This document shows, piece by piece, positions 51,414-58,605 of a stretch of DNA of 61,968 bases. Under the pieces are notes generated by a model that saw only the letters and a program-made list of their open reading frames with translations, was not told the origin of the DNA and did no database searches. Each line of letters starts with the position of its first letter. The stretch's first letter is position 1. Source of the stretch: an uncultured Bacteroides sp. (lineage in GTDB: Bacteria; Bacteroidota; Bacteroidia; Bacteroidales; Bacteroidaceae); contig CALUFR010000118.1 of NCBI GenBank assembly GCA_944319875.1, positions 1 to 61,968 of the forward strand. Reading direction: 5' to 3'. The position numbers and the translations under genes were made by a program.

Positions 51414-51839
51414 CTATAAATTCGTTCCGCTTAATTCGGCATCTCTCAAACCGGCATCAATATCAGCCAGAATATGTCGCATGCTTTCCAATAAAGGGTT
51501 TAACTCTTCCTTTACAATACTGAACACCAATTCCGGGTCTACAGACAAATATTCGTGTGAGATGATATTCCTCATTCCGATAATTTGTTTCCACGGTGTC
51601 TCCGGATAAAGTAAGAAGAACTTTTTATTCGTGCGTTCATCTACCTGTTTGATAGTTTCTCCAATGCTTTGCAGACACATGCATGTGGAGTTGAACAATA
51701 CCATGGCTTCGTCCGAAGTCAAGAAGTCATGGTATGTTTTTACTTTTTCTGTCGTCCGAATGGCAAAAGCCGTTTGCCGCTCTACAAAGCGGAGCAGATC
51801 CGTCAGTTCTTCCTTAGATGTAGATTGCATCGCGTTCAA
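51414..51839 (-). CDS. hepT: HepT-like HEPN ribonuclease toxin
   Basis: 141 residues, all helical. The HEPN active-site motif R-x4-H-x-Y is present as RNIISHEY at residues 90-97 (Arg90, His95, Tyr97). GETIKQVDERT lies upstream of it. In the studied HepT-MntA systems the Tyr of this motif is AMPylated by the nucleotidyltransferase partner, which silences the RNase. The start overlaps the end of the mntA-like gene by 26 bp; a start at the next ATG (51830) is equally possible. Confidence 0.88.
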   Translation of the reverse strand: MNAMQSTSKEELTDLLRFVERQTAFAIRTTEKVKTYHDFLTSDEAMVLFNSTCMCLQSIGETIKQVDERTNKKFFLLYPETPWKQIIGMRNIISHEYLSVDPELVFSIVKEELNPLLESMRHILADIDAGLRDAELSGTNL

Positions 51840-52107
51840 TGTTACGACGGAACAGCTGGCGCATGTTCTCGTGCAGGGTTAATAAATCGACTTTTATGTG
51901 GAAAAGATTCTCTAAATCTTCCAGGATAGCCATATATATTTTAAAAGTTTTCTTCTTTAATTTCACGCACACGTCTATATCACTATCCTCCCGTTGTTCT
52001 CCGCGGGCGGTAGAACCGAAGAGTATGAATTGCTCGATGCCATACTTTTCTCCCGAAGTCCGTTTGAACTCGCGCAGGGTATCTACGATTTCTTGAGTGG
52101 TTTTCAT
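51814..52107 (-). CDS. mntA: MntA-like minimal nucleotidyltransferase antitoxin
   Basis: 97 residues. The nucleotidyltransferase motif GSTARGEQREDSDIDV (residues 31-46) carries the GS...RG and D-x-D metal-binding residues. It fits the MntA partner of HEPN toxins, transferring AMP to the toxin tyrosine. The pair lies between proC and the XRE-cupin gene, and proC is only 31 bp upstream, so it looks inserted into an otherwise biosynthetic gene run. Confidence 0.88.
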   Translation of the reverse strand: MKTTQEIVDTLREFKRTSGEKYGIEQFILFGSTARGEQREDSDIDVCVKLKKKTFKIYMAILEDLENLFHIKVDLLTLHENMRQLFRRNIERDAIYI

Positions 52108-52138
52108 AATCCGGTCCTCCTACCATTGACCATTAAAA

Positions 52139-52915
52139 TTAGTACATGCACGCCTTCATGGCATTGATGATGGCCGACGGGAAACCGTCGTGATCCAGTT
52201 GGTTGATGCCGCGTATAGTGTAACCGCCCGGCGTACATACCGCTTCGATCTCTTTGGCCGGATGGGCGTCGGGATCTTCCAATATCACGGCGGCGCCTTT
52301 CAGCGTCTGCGCCACCAGTGCCTTGCCGTCGGCGGGACGGATGCCCAGTTCGATGCCCGCCTGCATGCAGGCCTGCACGTACTTCATCACGTAGGCGATG
52401 CCGCACGAGCACAGGGCGGTGGCGGCGGCAATGTTCTTCTCCTCAATGTAGAGCGTCTTGCCCATCTCGTCCAGCATGGCGGTCAGGGTGTCGTGCTGTG
52501 CGGACGAAGTGTTGCGCTCGGCGATGAGCGTCATGCTTTGACAGATGCGGATGGCCGTGTTGGGCACGATGCGGAACATCGCCATGTCCTTGTCCGGCAG
52601 GTAATGCCCCAACTCATCGAAGGTAATGGCGGCGGCCACGGACACCAGCACCTGGCTCTTGCGCAACTTCAAGGCGCGAAGCACGGACTTCACCAGCCAG
52701 GGCTTCACGGCCAGGTAAATATATTCGGCACCCGTCACGGCCTCCTGATTGTCGTTCGTGACGTTGATCTCGGGAAATTCCTCTTTCAGCTTGTCCAGTT
52801 TGGGTTGCGAGGGATTGGACACGTAAATATCCTTTGTATCAATGGTCTGCCCCAAGGCAAGTCCGCGTGCGATGGCGCCTCCCATGTTTCCTGCGCCGAT
52901 GATTGCTATCTTCAT
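52139..52915 (-). CDS. proC: Pyrroline-5-carboxylate reductase
   Basis: 258 residues from the ATG at 52913-52915; an upstream ATG at 52984 is possible but gives an atypical 23-residue leader before MKIAIIGAGNMGGAIARGL, the NAD(P)-binding motif. AVKPWLVKSVLRAL near residue 70, SVAAAITFDELGHYL, VPNTAIRICQSMT near residue 120 and TPGGYTIRGINQLD near residue 235 are the usual landmarks. It makes proline from pyrroline-5-carboxylate. The upstream side faces the palindrome array. Confidence 0.95.
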   Translation of the reverse strand: MKIAIIGAGNMGGAIARGLALGQTIDTKDIYVSNPSQPKLDKLKEEFPEINVTNDNQEAVTGAEYIYLAVKPWLVKSVLRALKLRKSQVLVSVAAAITFDELGHYLPDKDMAMFRIVPNTAIRICQSMTLIAERNTSSAQHDTLTAMLDEMGKTLYIEEKNIAAATALCSCGIAYVMKYVQACMQAGIELGIRPADGKALVAQTLKGAAVILEDPDAHPAKEIEAVCTPGGYTIRGINQLDHDGFPSAIINAMKACMY

Positions 52916-53036
52916 GACTGATATATGTGTTAGTTTTCCGACAAAAGTAACCCTTTCCCTACAGAAATGCAAACGTTTTGGCACGGATTTTCTATTGCCC
53001 GCGAATGAAATAATGGGTAGTAATCAGCAAGAAACG

Positions 53037-53066
53037 TTTCAGGTCTCTTTCAGAAAAGACCTGAAA
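53037..53066. repeat. 10-bp inverted repeat at the head of the palindrome array
   Basis: TTTCAGGTCT (53037-53046) and AGACCTGAAA (53057-53066) are exact reverse complements over a 10-nt loop. The right arm runs into the first unit of the array. Confidence 0.75.
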
Positions 53067-53206
53067 GCTTTTCAGGATACTATCTGAAAGTCTTTCAGAT
53101 ACTGCCTGAACATCTTTCAGGTACTATTCTGAAAACTTTTCAGGTAGTATTCTGAAAAGTATTCAGAAGGCGTCTGAAAAATATTCAGGCGGTAGCTGAA
53201 AAACAG
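53061..53206. repeat. Tandem array of 15-bp palindromes at 22-23 bp spacing
   Basis: Six units of the form CTGAAA-N3-TTTCAG start at 53061, 53084, 53106, 53129, 53152 and 53174, separated by 7-8 bp spacers of the form gTACTATT. A shortened seventh unit begins at 53196. Arms are conserved, central three bases vary (gct, gtc, atc, act, agt, aat), and decay increases to the right. It lies between proC (-) and the methyltransferase transcript (+). It may be a cooperative operator array or a run of small hairpins; it is not a CRISPR. Confidence 0.9.
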
Positions 53207-53298
53207 CTGAAAGCTAAAGGAGGGGTGAGATATATCTGTCGGCATGTTGCAGGTGCGGGAGTGAAAAAAGACTTCTTCATGCTCTTTACGAAGAAAGG

Positions 53299-53329
53299 TT
53301 TGCTATTTGCATGAAAATCGCTATATTTG
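53299..53329 (+). promoter_or_regulatory. Bacteroides-type promoter of the methyltransferase leader
   Basis: TTTG (53299-53302) and TATATTTG (53322-53329) are 19 bases apart, a full consensus match. Transcription would begin near 53336, giving a leader of about 320 nt before the methyltransferase start at 53660. Confidence 0.7.
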
Positions 53330-53427
53330 CATTGACTTCCCACTTACGGGTGCCCTGATAAATAAAATCAATGATGATATAAACTGATAATTGACATATT
53401 AACAAAGAAGTATTAGCTATTATTTCG

Positions 53428-53588
53428 CGTTCGGCAAAGTCTCGCAAACTAAAAGAACCACAGGAATAATACTAAAGAGGGATTGGTGTATCCAATCCTC
53501 CACAAGCACCGATATGGTTAATGCTCGCGCTGCATAGCGTGGGCAACTTGTCGTGCTTGTGGAGGTTATGCGAGACACCTGCCGAACG
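53428..53588 (+). ncRNA. Candidate structured RNA in the methyltransferase leader
   Basis: Nested complementary segments fold the strand into a closed multi-stem structure. P1 is CGTTCGGCA (53428-53436) with TGCCGAACG (53580-53588). P2 is GTCTCGCA (53439-53446) with TGCGAGAC (53569-53576). P3 is GATTGG (53481-53486) with CCAATC (53492-53497). P4 is a perfect 13-bp stem, CCTCCACAAGCAC (53497-53509) with GTGCTTGTGGAGG (53553-53565), shared with P3 at one base. P5 is GCTCGCGCT (53523-53531) with AGCGTGGGC (53536-53544), with G-U pairs and a GCAT loop. No protein frame explains the pairing. It does not match tmRNA, SRP RNA, RNase P RNA or a riboswitch that I know. It could be a stand-alone RNA or a 5'-UTR element. 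Confidence 0.6.
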
Positions 53589-53591
53589 GAT

Positions 53592-53613
53592 AAGAAGCCC
53601 GCGCTTCTTTTAT
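53592..53613 (+). terminator. Terminator-like hairpin after the structured RNA
   Basis: AAGAAGC (53592-53598) pairs with GCTTCTT (53603-53609) over a CCGC loop, followed by TTATC. It lies 4 nt after the outer stem of the RNA candidate and 46 nt before the methyltransferase start, so it could end the RNA or act as an attenuator. Confidence 0.5.
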
Positions 53614-53620
53614 CTGTTTA

Positions 53621-53659
53621 GGCGATTGATAGACTATGCTCGTAAACTATCTAATCGCC
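53621..53659 (+). promoter_or_regulatory. Hairpin abutting the methyltransferase start codon
   Basis: GGCGATTGATAG (53621-53632) pairs with CTATC-T-AATCGCC (53647-53659), 12 bp with one bulged T. The stem ends at the base before the ATG at 53660, and its loop contains another in-frame ATG at 53636. Folding would hide the ribosome-binding region of the downstream start. Confidence 0.6.
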
Positions 53660-54649
53660 ATGGCAGGAAATAAAAACTTGCAGGCCGCCAACAAGGCCAA
53701 GAAAGATGAGTTCTACACGCAACTGTGTGACATCGAGAACGAACTCCGTCATTATCGTGAACACTTCCGGGATAAGACTGTACTCTGCAATTGCGACGAC
53801 CCACGCGTTAGTAACTTCTTCCATTATTTTGCCTACAACTTCGAACAATTAGGGCTGAAGCGGCTCATCACCACGTGCTACAAGAACCAAAACGCTGACC
53901 TCTTCAGCCGCAATGACCAGGAGCAGGCCATTTGGTTGGAATACTTGGGCGACCGCAATGGCAACCGTGTACCCGACGCGGAAGAGATTGGCATACGACC
54001 CTTGAAAGGGGATGGCGATTTCCGCAGCCCCGAATGCATTGAATTACTGAAGCAGGCGGACATCGTGGTGACAAATCCGCCGTTCTCCCTCTTCCGCGAG
54101 TATGTGGCGCAGTTGGTGAAGTACGAGAAGAAGTTCTTGATTATCGGGAATCAGAATGCGATTACTTACAAAGAAATCTTTCCTTTGATTGTTCAGAATA
54201 AAATGTGGTTAGGGTATGGTTTTAAGGGTGGAGCAGGACATTTTATTTCAAAGTACGAAGATGTTGCAACTGCAGGCGACCACAGAGCAGGTATGATAAG
54301 GGTTTCAGGAGTTACATGGTTCACTAATCTTGAAATAGAGAAACGTCATGAGGAACTTATACTTTATAAGAAATATACACCCGAAGAATATCCTAAATAT
54401 GATAATTATGATGCAATCAATGTAAAGGAGACAGTATGTATTCCTTGTGATTATGAAGGTACGATGGGAGTGCCTATAACCTTTCTAAATAAATATAACC
54501 CGGAACAGTTTGAGATTATTGGCTGCACGGAAAGTGAAGGGAAAGGTTTTTCAAATGGGGTATGGAATGCAAGCAGCAAGGTTTCTCAACCATTGCTTCA
54601 TGGGGAAAGAAAATATAAACGATTATTCATTAAAAGGATAAAGCCATGA
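53660..54649 (+). CDS. EcoRI-family adenine-specific DNA methyltransferase
   Basis: 329 residues from the ATG at 53660; an in-frame ATG at 53636 sits in the loop of a hairpin. The N-terminus MAGNKNLQAANKAKKDEFYT and the catalytic motif DIVVTNPPFSLF (NPPF at residues 139-142) are typical of EcoRI-family N6-adenine methyltransferases, and the length is close to that of M.EcoRI. The gene is mosaic: about 52% GC over 53701-54120 but about 37% over 54121-54600 by hand count, with the change just after the catalytic motif. The stop overlaps the start of the DUF262-HNH gene (ATGA), so the two are translationally coupled. Together they look like a restriction-modification or related defence pair. Confidence 0.9.
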   Translation: MAGNKNLQAANKAKKDEFYTQLCDIENELRHYREHFRDKTVLCNCDDPRVSNFFHYFAYNFEQLGLKRLITTCYKNQNADLFSRNDQEQAIWLEYLGDRNGNRVPDAEEIGIRPLKGDGDFRSPECIELLKQADIVVTNPPFSLFREYVAQLVKYEKKFLIIGNQNAITYKEIFPLIVQNKMWLGYGFKGGAGHFISKYEDVATAGDHRAGMIRVSGVTWFTNLEIEKRHEELILYKKYTPEEYPKYDNYDAINVKETVCIPCDYEGTMGVPITFLNKYNPEQFEIIGCTESEGKGFSNGVWNASSKVSQPLLHGERKYKRLFIKRIKP

Positions 54650-55743
54650 AGATAGAACTTAAAGAAATTACTATCCGTGACTTGACGGACGGTTATCAAG
54701 ACAATGCCGAAGAAGGCGTGGTAGGCTATGGTGGTCGGTTGGACATACGCCCGCCCTACCAACGTGAGTTTATCTACAGGGAGAAACAACGTAATGCCGT
54801 GATAGACACCGTACGAAAAGGTTTTCCGCTGAACGTGATGTATTGGGCGGTGCGTGAAGACGGCACTTATGAAGTCATTGACGGACAGCAACGCACTATC
54901 TCCATTTGCCAATACGTCAAAGGAGATTTCTCCTTCGAAGGACGTTACTTCCATAACCTTTTGCCGGAAGAGAAAGACAAGATTTTGGATTATCCGCTGA
55001 TGGTGTATGCCTGTGAAGGAACACAACGCGAAAAACTGGATTGGTTCGAGACCATCAACATCGCCGGTGAGGAACTGACACCGCAAGAACTGCGTAACGC
55101 CGTCTTTGCCGGCCCGTGGGTCAGCGATGCCAAACGATATTTCAGCAAGAGCAATTGTCCGGCCAGGAGATTGGCCAACGGCTATGTCAGTGGCTCTCCC
55201 ATCCGTCAAGAATACTTGGAGACAGCCATCCGCTGGATAGCAGATGTTAAAAGGGATGAGGAAATACGTGAATACATGGCGATTCATCAGCACGATGCCA
55301 ATGCCTTGGCCTTATGGACGTACTTCCAAAGCGTCATTACGTGGGTGCAGGGAACATTCATCAGGAAGCGCGAAAGGTTTATGAAGAGCGTGAACTGGGG
55401 AGAACTATATAATAAGTATAAAGACAACGTCTACGACACTGCCCATCTGGAGCAGGAAACCGCCCGCTTGCTGATGGACGACGACGTGACCAACAAGAGC
55501 GGCATTTATCCTTATCTTTTGACAGGTGATGAGCGCACGTTGTCTATCCGCACTTTTACCCCCGCCATGGCTGTTGCCGCCTATGAACGTCAGCAGGGTG
55601 TCTGTCCCCGTTGTGGTAAGCATTTTGATTCAGAGGATATGGAGGCAGATCATATTACCCCTTGGCATGCCGGAGGTCGCACCGTGGCAGAGAATTGCCA
55701 AATGTTGTGTAAAGATTGTAATCGGAGGAAATCCGGCAAATAG
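54646..55743 (+). CDS. DUF262 + HNH nuclease, presumed restriction partner
   Basis: 365 residues. The N-terminal DUF262 (ParB/sulfiredoxin-like, as in GmrS) has PYQREFIYREKQRNAVID and the nucleotide-binding IDGQQRTIS near residue 78. A helical middle follows. The C-terminal HNH nuclease has zinc-binding CPRCGKHF, the catalytic EADHITPWHAGG near residue 332 and NCQMLCKDCNRRKS. No separate DUF1524 is seen. With the overlapping methyltransferase gene this suggests cleavage of unmethylated DNA, but a modification-dependent (Type IV-like) mode typical of DUF262 proteins is also possible. Confidence 0.9.
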   Translation: MKIELKEITIRDLTDGYQDNAEEGVVGYGGRLDIRPPYQREFIYREKQRNAVIDTVRKGFPLNVMYWAVREDGTYEVIDGQQRTISICQYVKGDFSFEGRYFHNLLPEEKDKILDYPLMVYACEGTQREKLDWFETINIAGEELTPQELRNAVFAGPWVSDAKRYFSKSNCPARRLANGYVSGSPIRQEYLETAIRWIADVKRDEEIREYMAIHQHDANALALWTYFQSVITWVQGTFIRKRERFMKSVNWGELYNKYKDNVYDTAHLEQETARLLMDDDVTNKSGIYPYLLTGDERTLSIRTFTPAMAVAAYERQQGVCPRCGKHFDSEDMEADHITPWHAGGRTVAENCQMLCKDCNRRKSGK

Positions 55744-55817
55744 AGGGCGTGCAAACACGCCTTCTATTTTATATGTACAGACGGGGATGCTGAAAAACAG
55801 CTGAAGTTAAGTACAGA

Positions 55818-57062
55818 TTAAAATTTAAAGAAGGGGACAACGCGTATTTTGTGACCGCCTTGCTCTATAATGCGCTCATCGTTGTTTGTCACAATGACCA
55901 GGTTGTTGCATTTCAATTCATCGGCTCCTTCGATAAGGCTGTCCACTTCACGTTTCTCTGTTTTTGGGTTGTCCATGTTATAACAGACTTGCACAAGACA
56001 TTCCACATGGGTTCCTTTGCGCAAGACGAAATCTACTTCTTTGTCATTGCGTGAACGATAATAGAACAGTGTCTTGTCCGTGTCATAACCTCTTCGTATC
56101 AATTCAATAAACACTTGGTTTTCCAGCAGATGTCCAAGATTATCGCTCAGCGCAAATGCTTTTGCCGCCACAAAGCCATTGTCGACCACATAAACTTTTC
56201 TCGGAGCTTTTTTCATCAGTTTCAGTTTATTGTTATAGCGTGGCAGGTAATAGAACAGGTATGGTTCATGCAGGTAATCCATGAATTTCTTGGTGGTGTT
56301 GACACTGGAAAAGCCCAGCTCCACGGTCAGATCGTTGGCACTGATTGGACTGCAAATATTTGAGACAAGATACATGGCCAAACTGTTTAAGTCCGTCGTG
56401 TTGCGCACATTATGTCGCTTGGTGACGTCTTTCCAAATAATGGAATCAAATAATGTGCTAAGATAGCCACGTGTCAACATGCGTGAGACCACCGTCTCAG
56501 GATAACCGCCATTCCTCAGGTAGTCATCCATCAGTACCGATGCGTCCGTTTTTTGCTCTTCTTTCAGGTCATGCAGATTGAGCTTGTTCCAATCGAAGAA
56601 TTCCTCAAGGCTGAACGGTAGCATTTCCACTTGAAGGTATTTGCCCGTCAGCACTGTTGCCATCTCGCTACTAAGCATCTTGGCGTTGCTGCCGGTTATG
56701 ACAAGGTTTTTCCCCATTCTGTAGAGGCTGCTGACCCATAAATCCCATGAGTCAAGATTCTGAACTTCGTCAAGCAGGATATATTCATAACCGGGATAAA
56801 CATCATCCAACATGCGCATGACTTGATTTTCGTCCCAAGATTCCAATAATGCCTGATTGTCGAAGTTCAGGTAAGCAAAATTCTTATCGCGCAACATCAA
56901 TAGGGCTTGGGTCGATTTGCCCACTCGTCTTGGTCCGGTAATCAATTTGATAAGGTTGCTGTTAAGCAGCAGATCGGTATCTTGACCCGTGCGTCGGATC
57001 AGATACGGACGTGAAAGCAGTTCGTCACGTTCCTTTCGTTGGTTAAGTATGATTGTTTTCAT
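55818..57062 (-). CDS. AAA-family ATPase with C-terminal DUF4143 nuclease-like domain
   Basis: 414 residues. The AAA_14 domain has Walker A GPRRVGKST near residue 43, FAYLNFDNQALLESWDENQV, and Walker B YILLDEVQNL near residue 94. The sensor segment NLVITGSNAKMLSSE follows. The C-terminal DUF4143 region contains DNGFVAAKAF and the nuclease-like RSRNDKEVDFVLRKG near residue 345. Such proteins occur in many Bacteroidales genomes in several copies; proposed roles in DNA processing or defence are not settled. It faces the methyltransferase/nuclease genes and is probably an independent cargo of the island. Confidence 0.9.
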   Translation of the reverse strand: MKTIILNQRKERDELLSRPYLIRRTGQDTDLLLNSNLIKLITGPRRVGKSTQALLMLRDKNFAYLNFDNQALLESWDENQVMRMLDDVYPGYEYILLDEVQNLDSWDLWVSSLYRMGKNLVITGSNAKMLSSEMATVLTGKYLQVEMLPFSLEEFFDWNKLNLHDLKEEQKTDASVLMDDYLRNGGYPETVVSRMLTRGYLSTLFDSIIWKDVTKRHNVRNTTDLNSLAMYLVSNICSPISANDLTVELGFSSVNTTKKFMDYLHEPYLFYYLPRYNNKLKLMKKAPRKVYVVDNGFVAAKAFALSDNLGHLLENQVFIELIRRGYDTDKTLFYYRSRNDKEVDFVLRKGTHVECLVQVCYNMDNPKTEKREVDSLIEGADELKCNNLVIVTNNDERIIEQGGHKIRVVPFFKF

Positions 57063-57123
57063 TGCCTTTAATGCTTACTCCCTTCTGCAAAAATAAGATA
57101 TTTCTTTCAATTAAACCTTCTTA

Positions 57124-57176
57124 TTGCATAAAATAGTATGTTTTTTATGCAGTACGGAGTATCTTTTGCATAAAAT
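57124..57176 (-). promoter_or_regulatory. Repeated motif upstream of the AAA ATPase gene
   Basis: TTGCATAAAAT occurs at 57124-57134 and 57166-57176, with an inverted copy of its core (TTTTATGC, 57143-57150) between them. The position suggests an operator for the ATPase gene. No clear -33/-7 pair was found. Confidence 0.35.
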
Positions 57177-57226
57177 TCGGAGTGACGTCTGTAGGGATGT
57201 GCTTTGATGCTTCACCGGGGAATATC

Positions 57227-57266
57227 CTAAAAAGAGAGCGTGCCGATATTTACGACACGCTCTCTT
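57227..57266 (-). terminator. Terminator after argD
   Basis: AAGAGAGCGTG (57232-57242) and CACGCTCTCTT (57256-57266) form an 11-bp stem. Read on the minus strand it is followed by TTTTTAGG, so it ends the arg transcript right after argD. Confidence 0.85.
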
Positions 57267-57287
57267 GGAATAAAAACAAGACCTTTT

Positions 57288-58409
57288 TTACAGCACTTTC
57301 GTGAACCTTTCCAGGAACAAGTCCGCCTCGTCCATCGTCAGGCAGAGAGGTGGAAGCAGGCGGATGACGTTCGTGCCGCTGACGCCGGTGAACACCTTCT
57401 GTTCGTGCAGCAGGCGCGAGCGCAGTTCCTTAATGGGTTGCTCGAACTCCAAGCCTATCATCAAGCCGCGGCCGCGCACGTCCTTTAGCTGCGGCAGCTT
57501 CTTCAGCTCGTCCAACAGGTGTGCACCCACCTTGGCGGCATTCTCTATCAAGCCTTCGCCCTCGATAACATCCAGCACAGCCAATGCCGCCGCACAGGCC
57601 AAGTGGTTGCCACCGAACGTAGTGCCCAGCTGGCCATAGACGGGCTTGAACTCGGGGCTGATGAGCACGGCACCCATGGGGAAGCCGTTGCCGATGCCCT
57701 TGGCTACGGTAATCATATCCGGACGGATGCCGGCGTATTGGTGGGCGAAGAACTTGCCGCTCCGGCCATAACCGCTCTGTATCTCGTCGAGGATGAGGAC
57801 GGTGCCGTTGGCCGTACATTCTTCTCTCAGTGCTTGCAAGAATGCCTCGTCGGGCACTCGGATGCCACCTATGCCCAAGATGCCTTCGATGATGACGGCG
57901 CATACGTCGCCCTTGCGAAGTTCGGCGCGCATGGCTTCCGTATCGTTCAAGGGCAGGTACGTCACGTGCTGGTTGGCATTGACAGGCGCGATAATCTTGG
58001 GGTTGTCCGTCACCTCAACGGCCAGCGATGTACGTCCGTGGAAAGCTTTCGAGAAGCTGACGAGGCGTGTGCGTCCGTTGTGGAAGGAGGCCAGCTTCAG
58101 GGCGTTCTCGTTGGCTTCCGCTCCGCTGTTGATGAGGAAGAGTTGATAGTCGTCATAGCCGCAGGCCTTGCCCAGGCGCTCGGCCAATTGCTGTTGCAGC
58201 TTGTTGATGACGGAATTGGAGTAGAAGCCCAAAGTGGCTACTTGCTTGCTGACCATCTCTACATAGTGCGGGTGAGCATGGCCGATGGAGATGACGGCGT
58301 GTCCTCCATACAAGTCAAGGTACTCGGTGCCTTGTTCGTCCCATACGTGGCAGCCTTTGCCCCGTACGATGTTGATGTCGAATAAGGGATATACGTCAAA
58401 GAGTTTCAT
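57288..58409 (-). CDS. argD: Acetyl/succinylornithine aminotransferase
   Basis: 373 residues, PLP fold-type I, class III. Landmarks are VWDEQGTEYLDLYGGHAVIS near residue 22, FHGRTSLAVEVTDN, DEIQSGYGRSG near residue 210, and the PLP lysine in TVAKGIGNGFPMGAVL near residue 233. It makes N-acylornithine from N-acylglutamate semialdehyde. In Bacteroidetes the acyl group is succinyl rather than acetyl, so the physiological substrate here is probably N-succinyl. It is the last gene of the arg run; a terminator follows. Confidence 0.94.
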   Translation of the reverse strand: MKLFDVYPLFDINIVRGKGCHVWDEQGTEYLDLYGGHAVISIGHAHPHYVEMVSKQVATLGFYSNSVINKLQQQLAERLGKACGYDDYQLFLINSGAEANENALKLASFHNGRTRLVSFSKAFHGRTSLAVEVTDNPKIIAPVNANQHVTYLPLNDTEAMRAELRKGDVCAVIIEGILGIGGIRVPDEAFLQALREECTANGTVLILDEIQSGYGRSGKFFAHQYAGIRPDMITVAKGIGNGFPMGAVLISPEFKPVYGQLGTTFGGNHLACAAALAVLDVIEGEGLIENAAKVGAHLLDELKKLPQLKDVRGRGLMIGLEFEQPIKELRSRLLHEQKVFTGVSGTNVIRLLPPLCLTMDEADLFLERFTKVL

Positions 58410-58415
58410 ATTATT

Positions 58416-58449
58416 AAATGAAGAATTAAGAATGAAGAATGAAGAATTT
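58416..58449. repeat. Dispersed AATGAAGAATT-type repeat between argD and argC
   Basis: Contains AATGAAGAATTAAGAATGAA then GAATGAAGAATTTC. It differs from the copies inside copA at only one or two positions. It starts 7 bp upstream of the argD start codon. Confidence 0.9.
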
Positions 58450-58501
58450 CTTTGCGTGTCTCCTTCTTCATTGGGTTATTGTTTATAAAAATTTATTTGT
58501 C

Positions 58502-58590
58502 CTGTCATCCCGAGCGAAGTCGAGGGATCTCATATAGAGTTAATCCATTTCTCTGTATGTGAGACCCTTCGGCTACGCTCAGGGTGACAG
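58502..58590. repeat. Inverted-arm repeat element, left of the GIY-YIG gene
   Basis: The left arm begins CTGTCATCCCGAGCGAAGTC (58502-58532); the right arm ends GCTCAGGGTGACAG (58560-58590). The 31-nt arms are imperfect inverted repeats around a 27-nt loop. A half copy lies on the other side of the GIY-YIG gene and another complete element at 61269-61367. Confidence 0.9.
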
Positions 58591-58605
58591 GATGATGTTT
58601 ACATC

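Noticed and set aside
53061-53206. CRISPR array
   Set aside because: Repeat units are 15-bp palindromes with 7-8 bp spacers that are themselves similar; no cas genes are nearby and true spacers are far longer.
53428-53588. Invertible promoter segment or integron attC site
   Set aside because: The outer arms are imperfect with unequal internal loops, no -33/-7 pair lies between them, no recombinase is adjacent, and attC core motifs (RYYYAAC/GTTRRRY) are not present in the right places.
53428-53588. 6S RNA, tmRNA or SRP RNA
   Set aside because: The bubble is strongly one-sided, unlike 6S; no tag-peptide frame or tRNA-like ends for tmRNA; no GGAA-type SRP loop.
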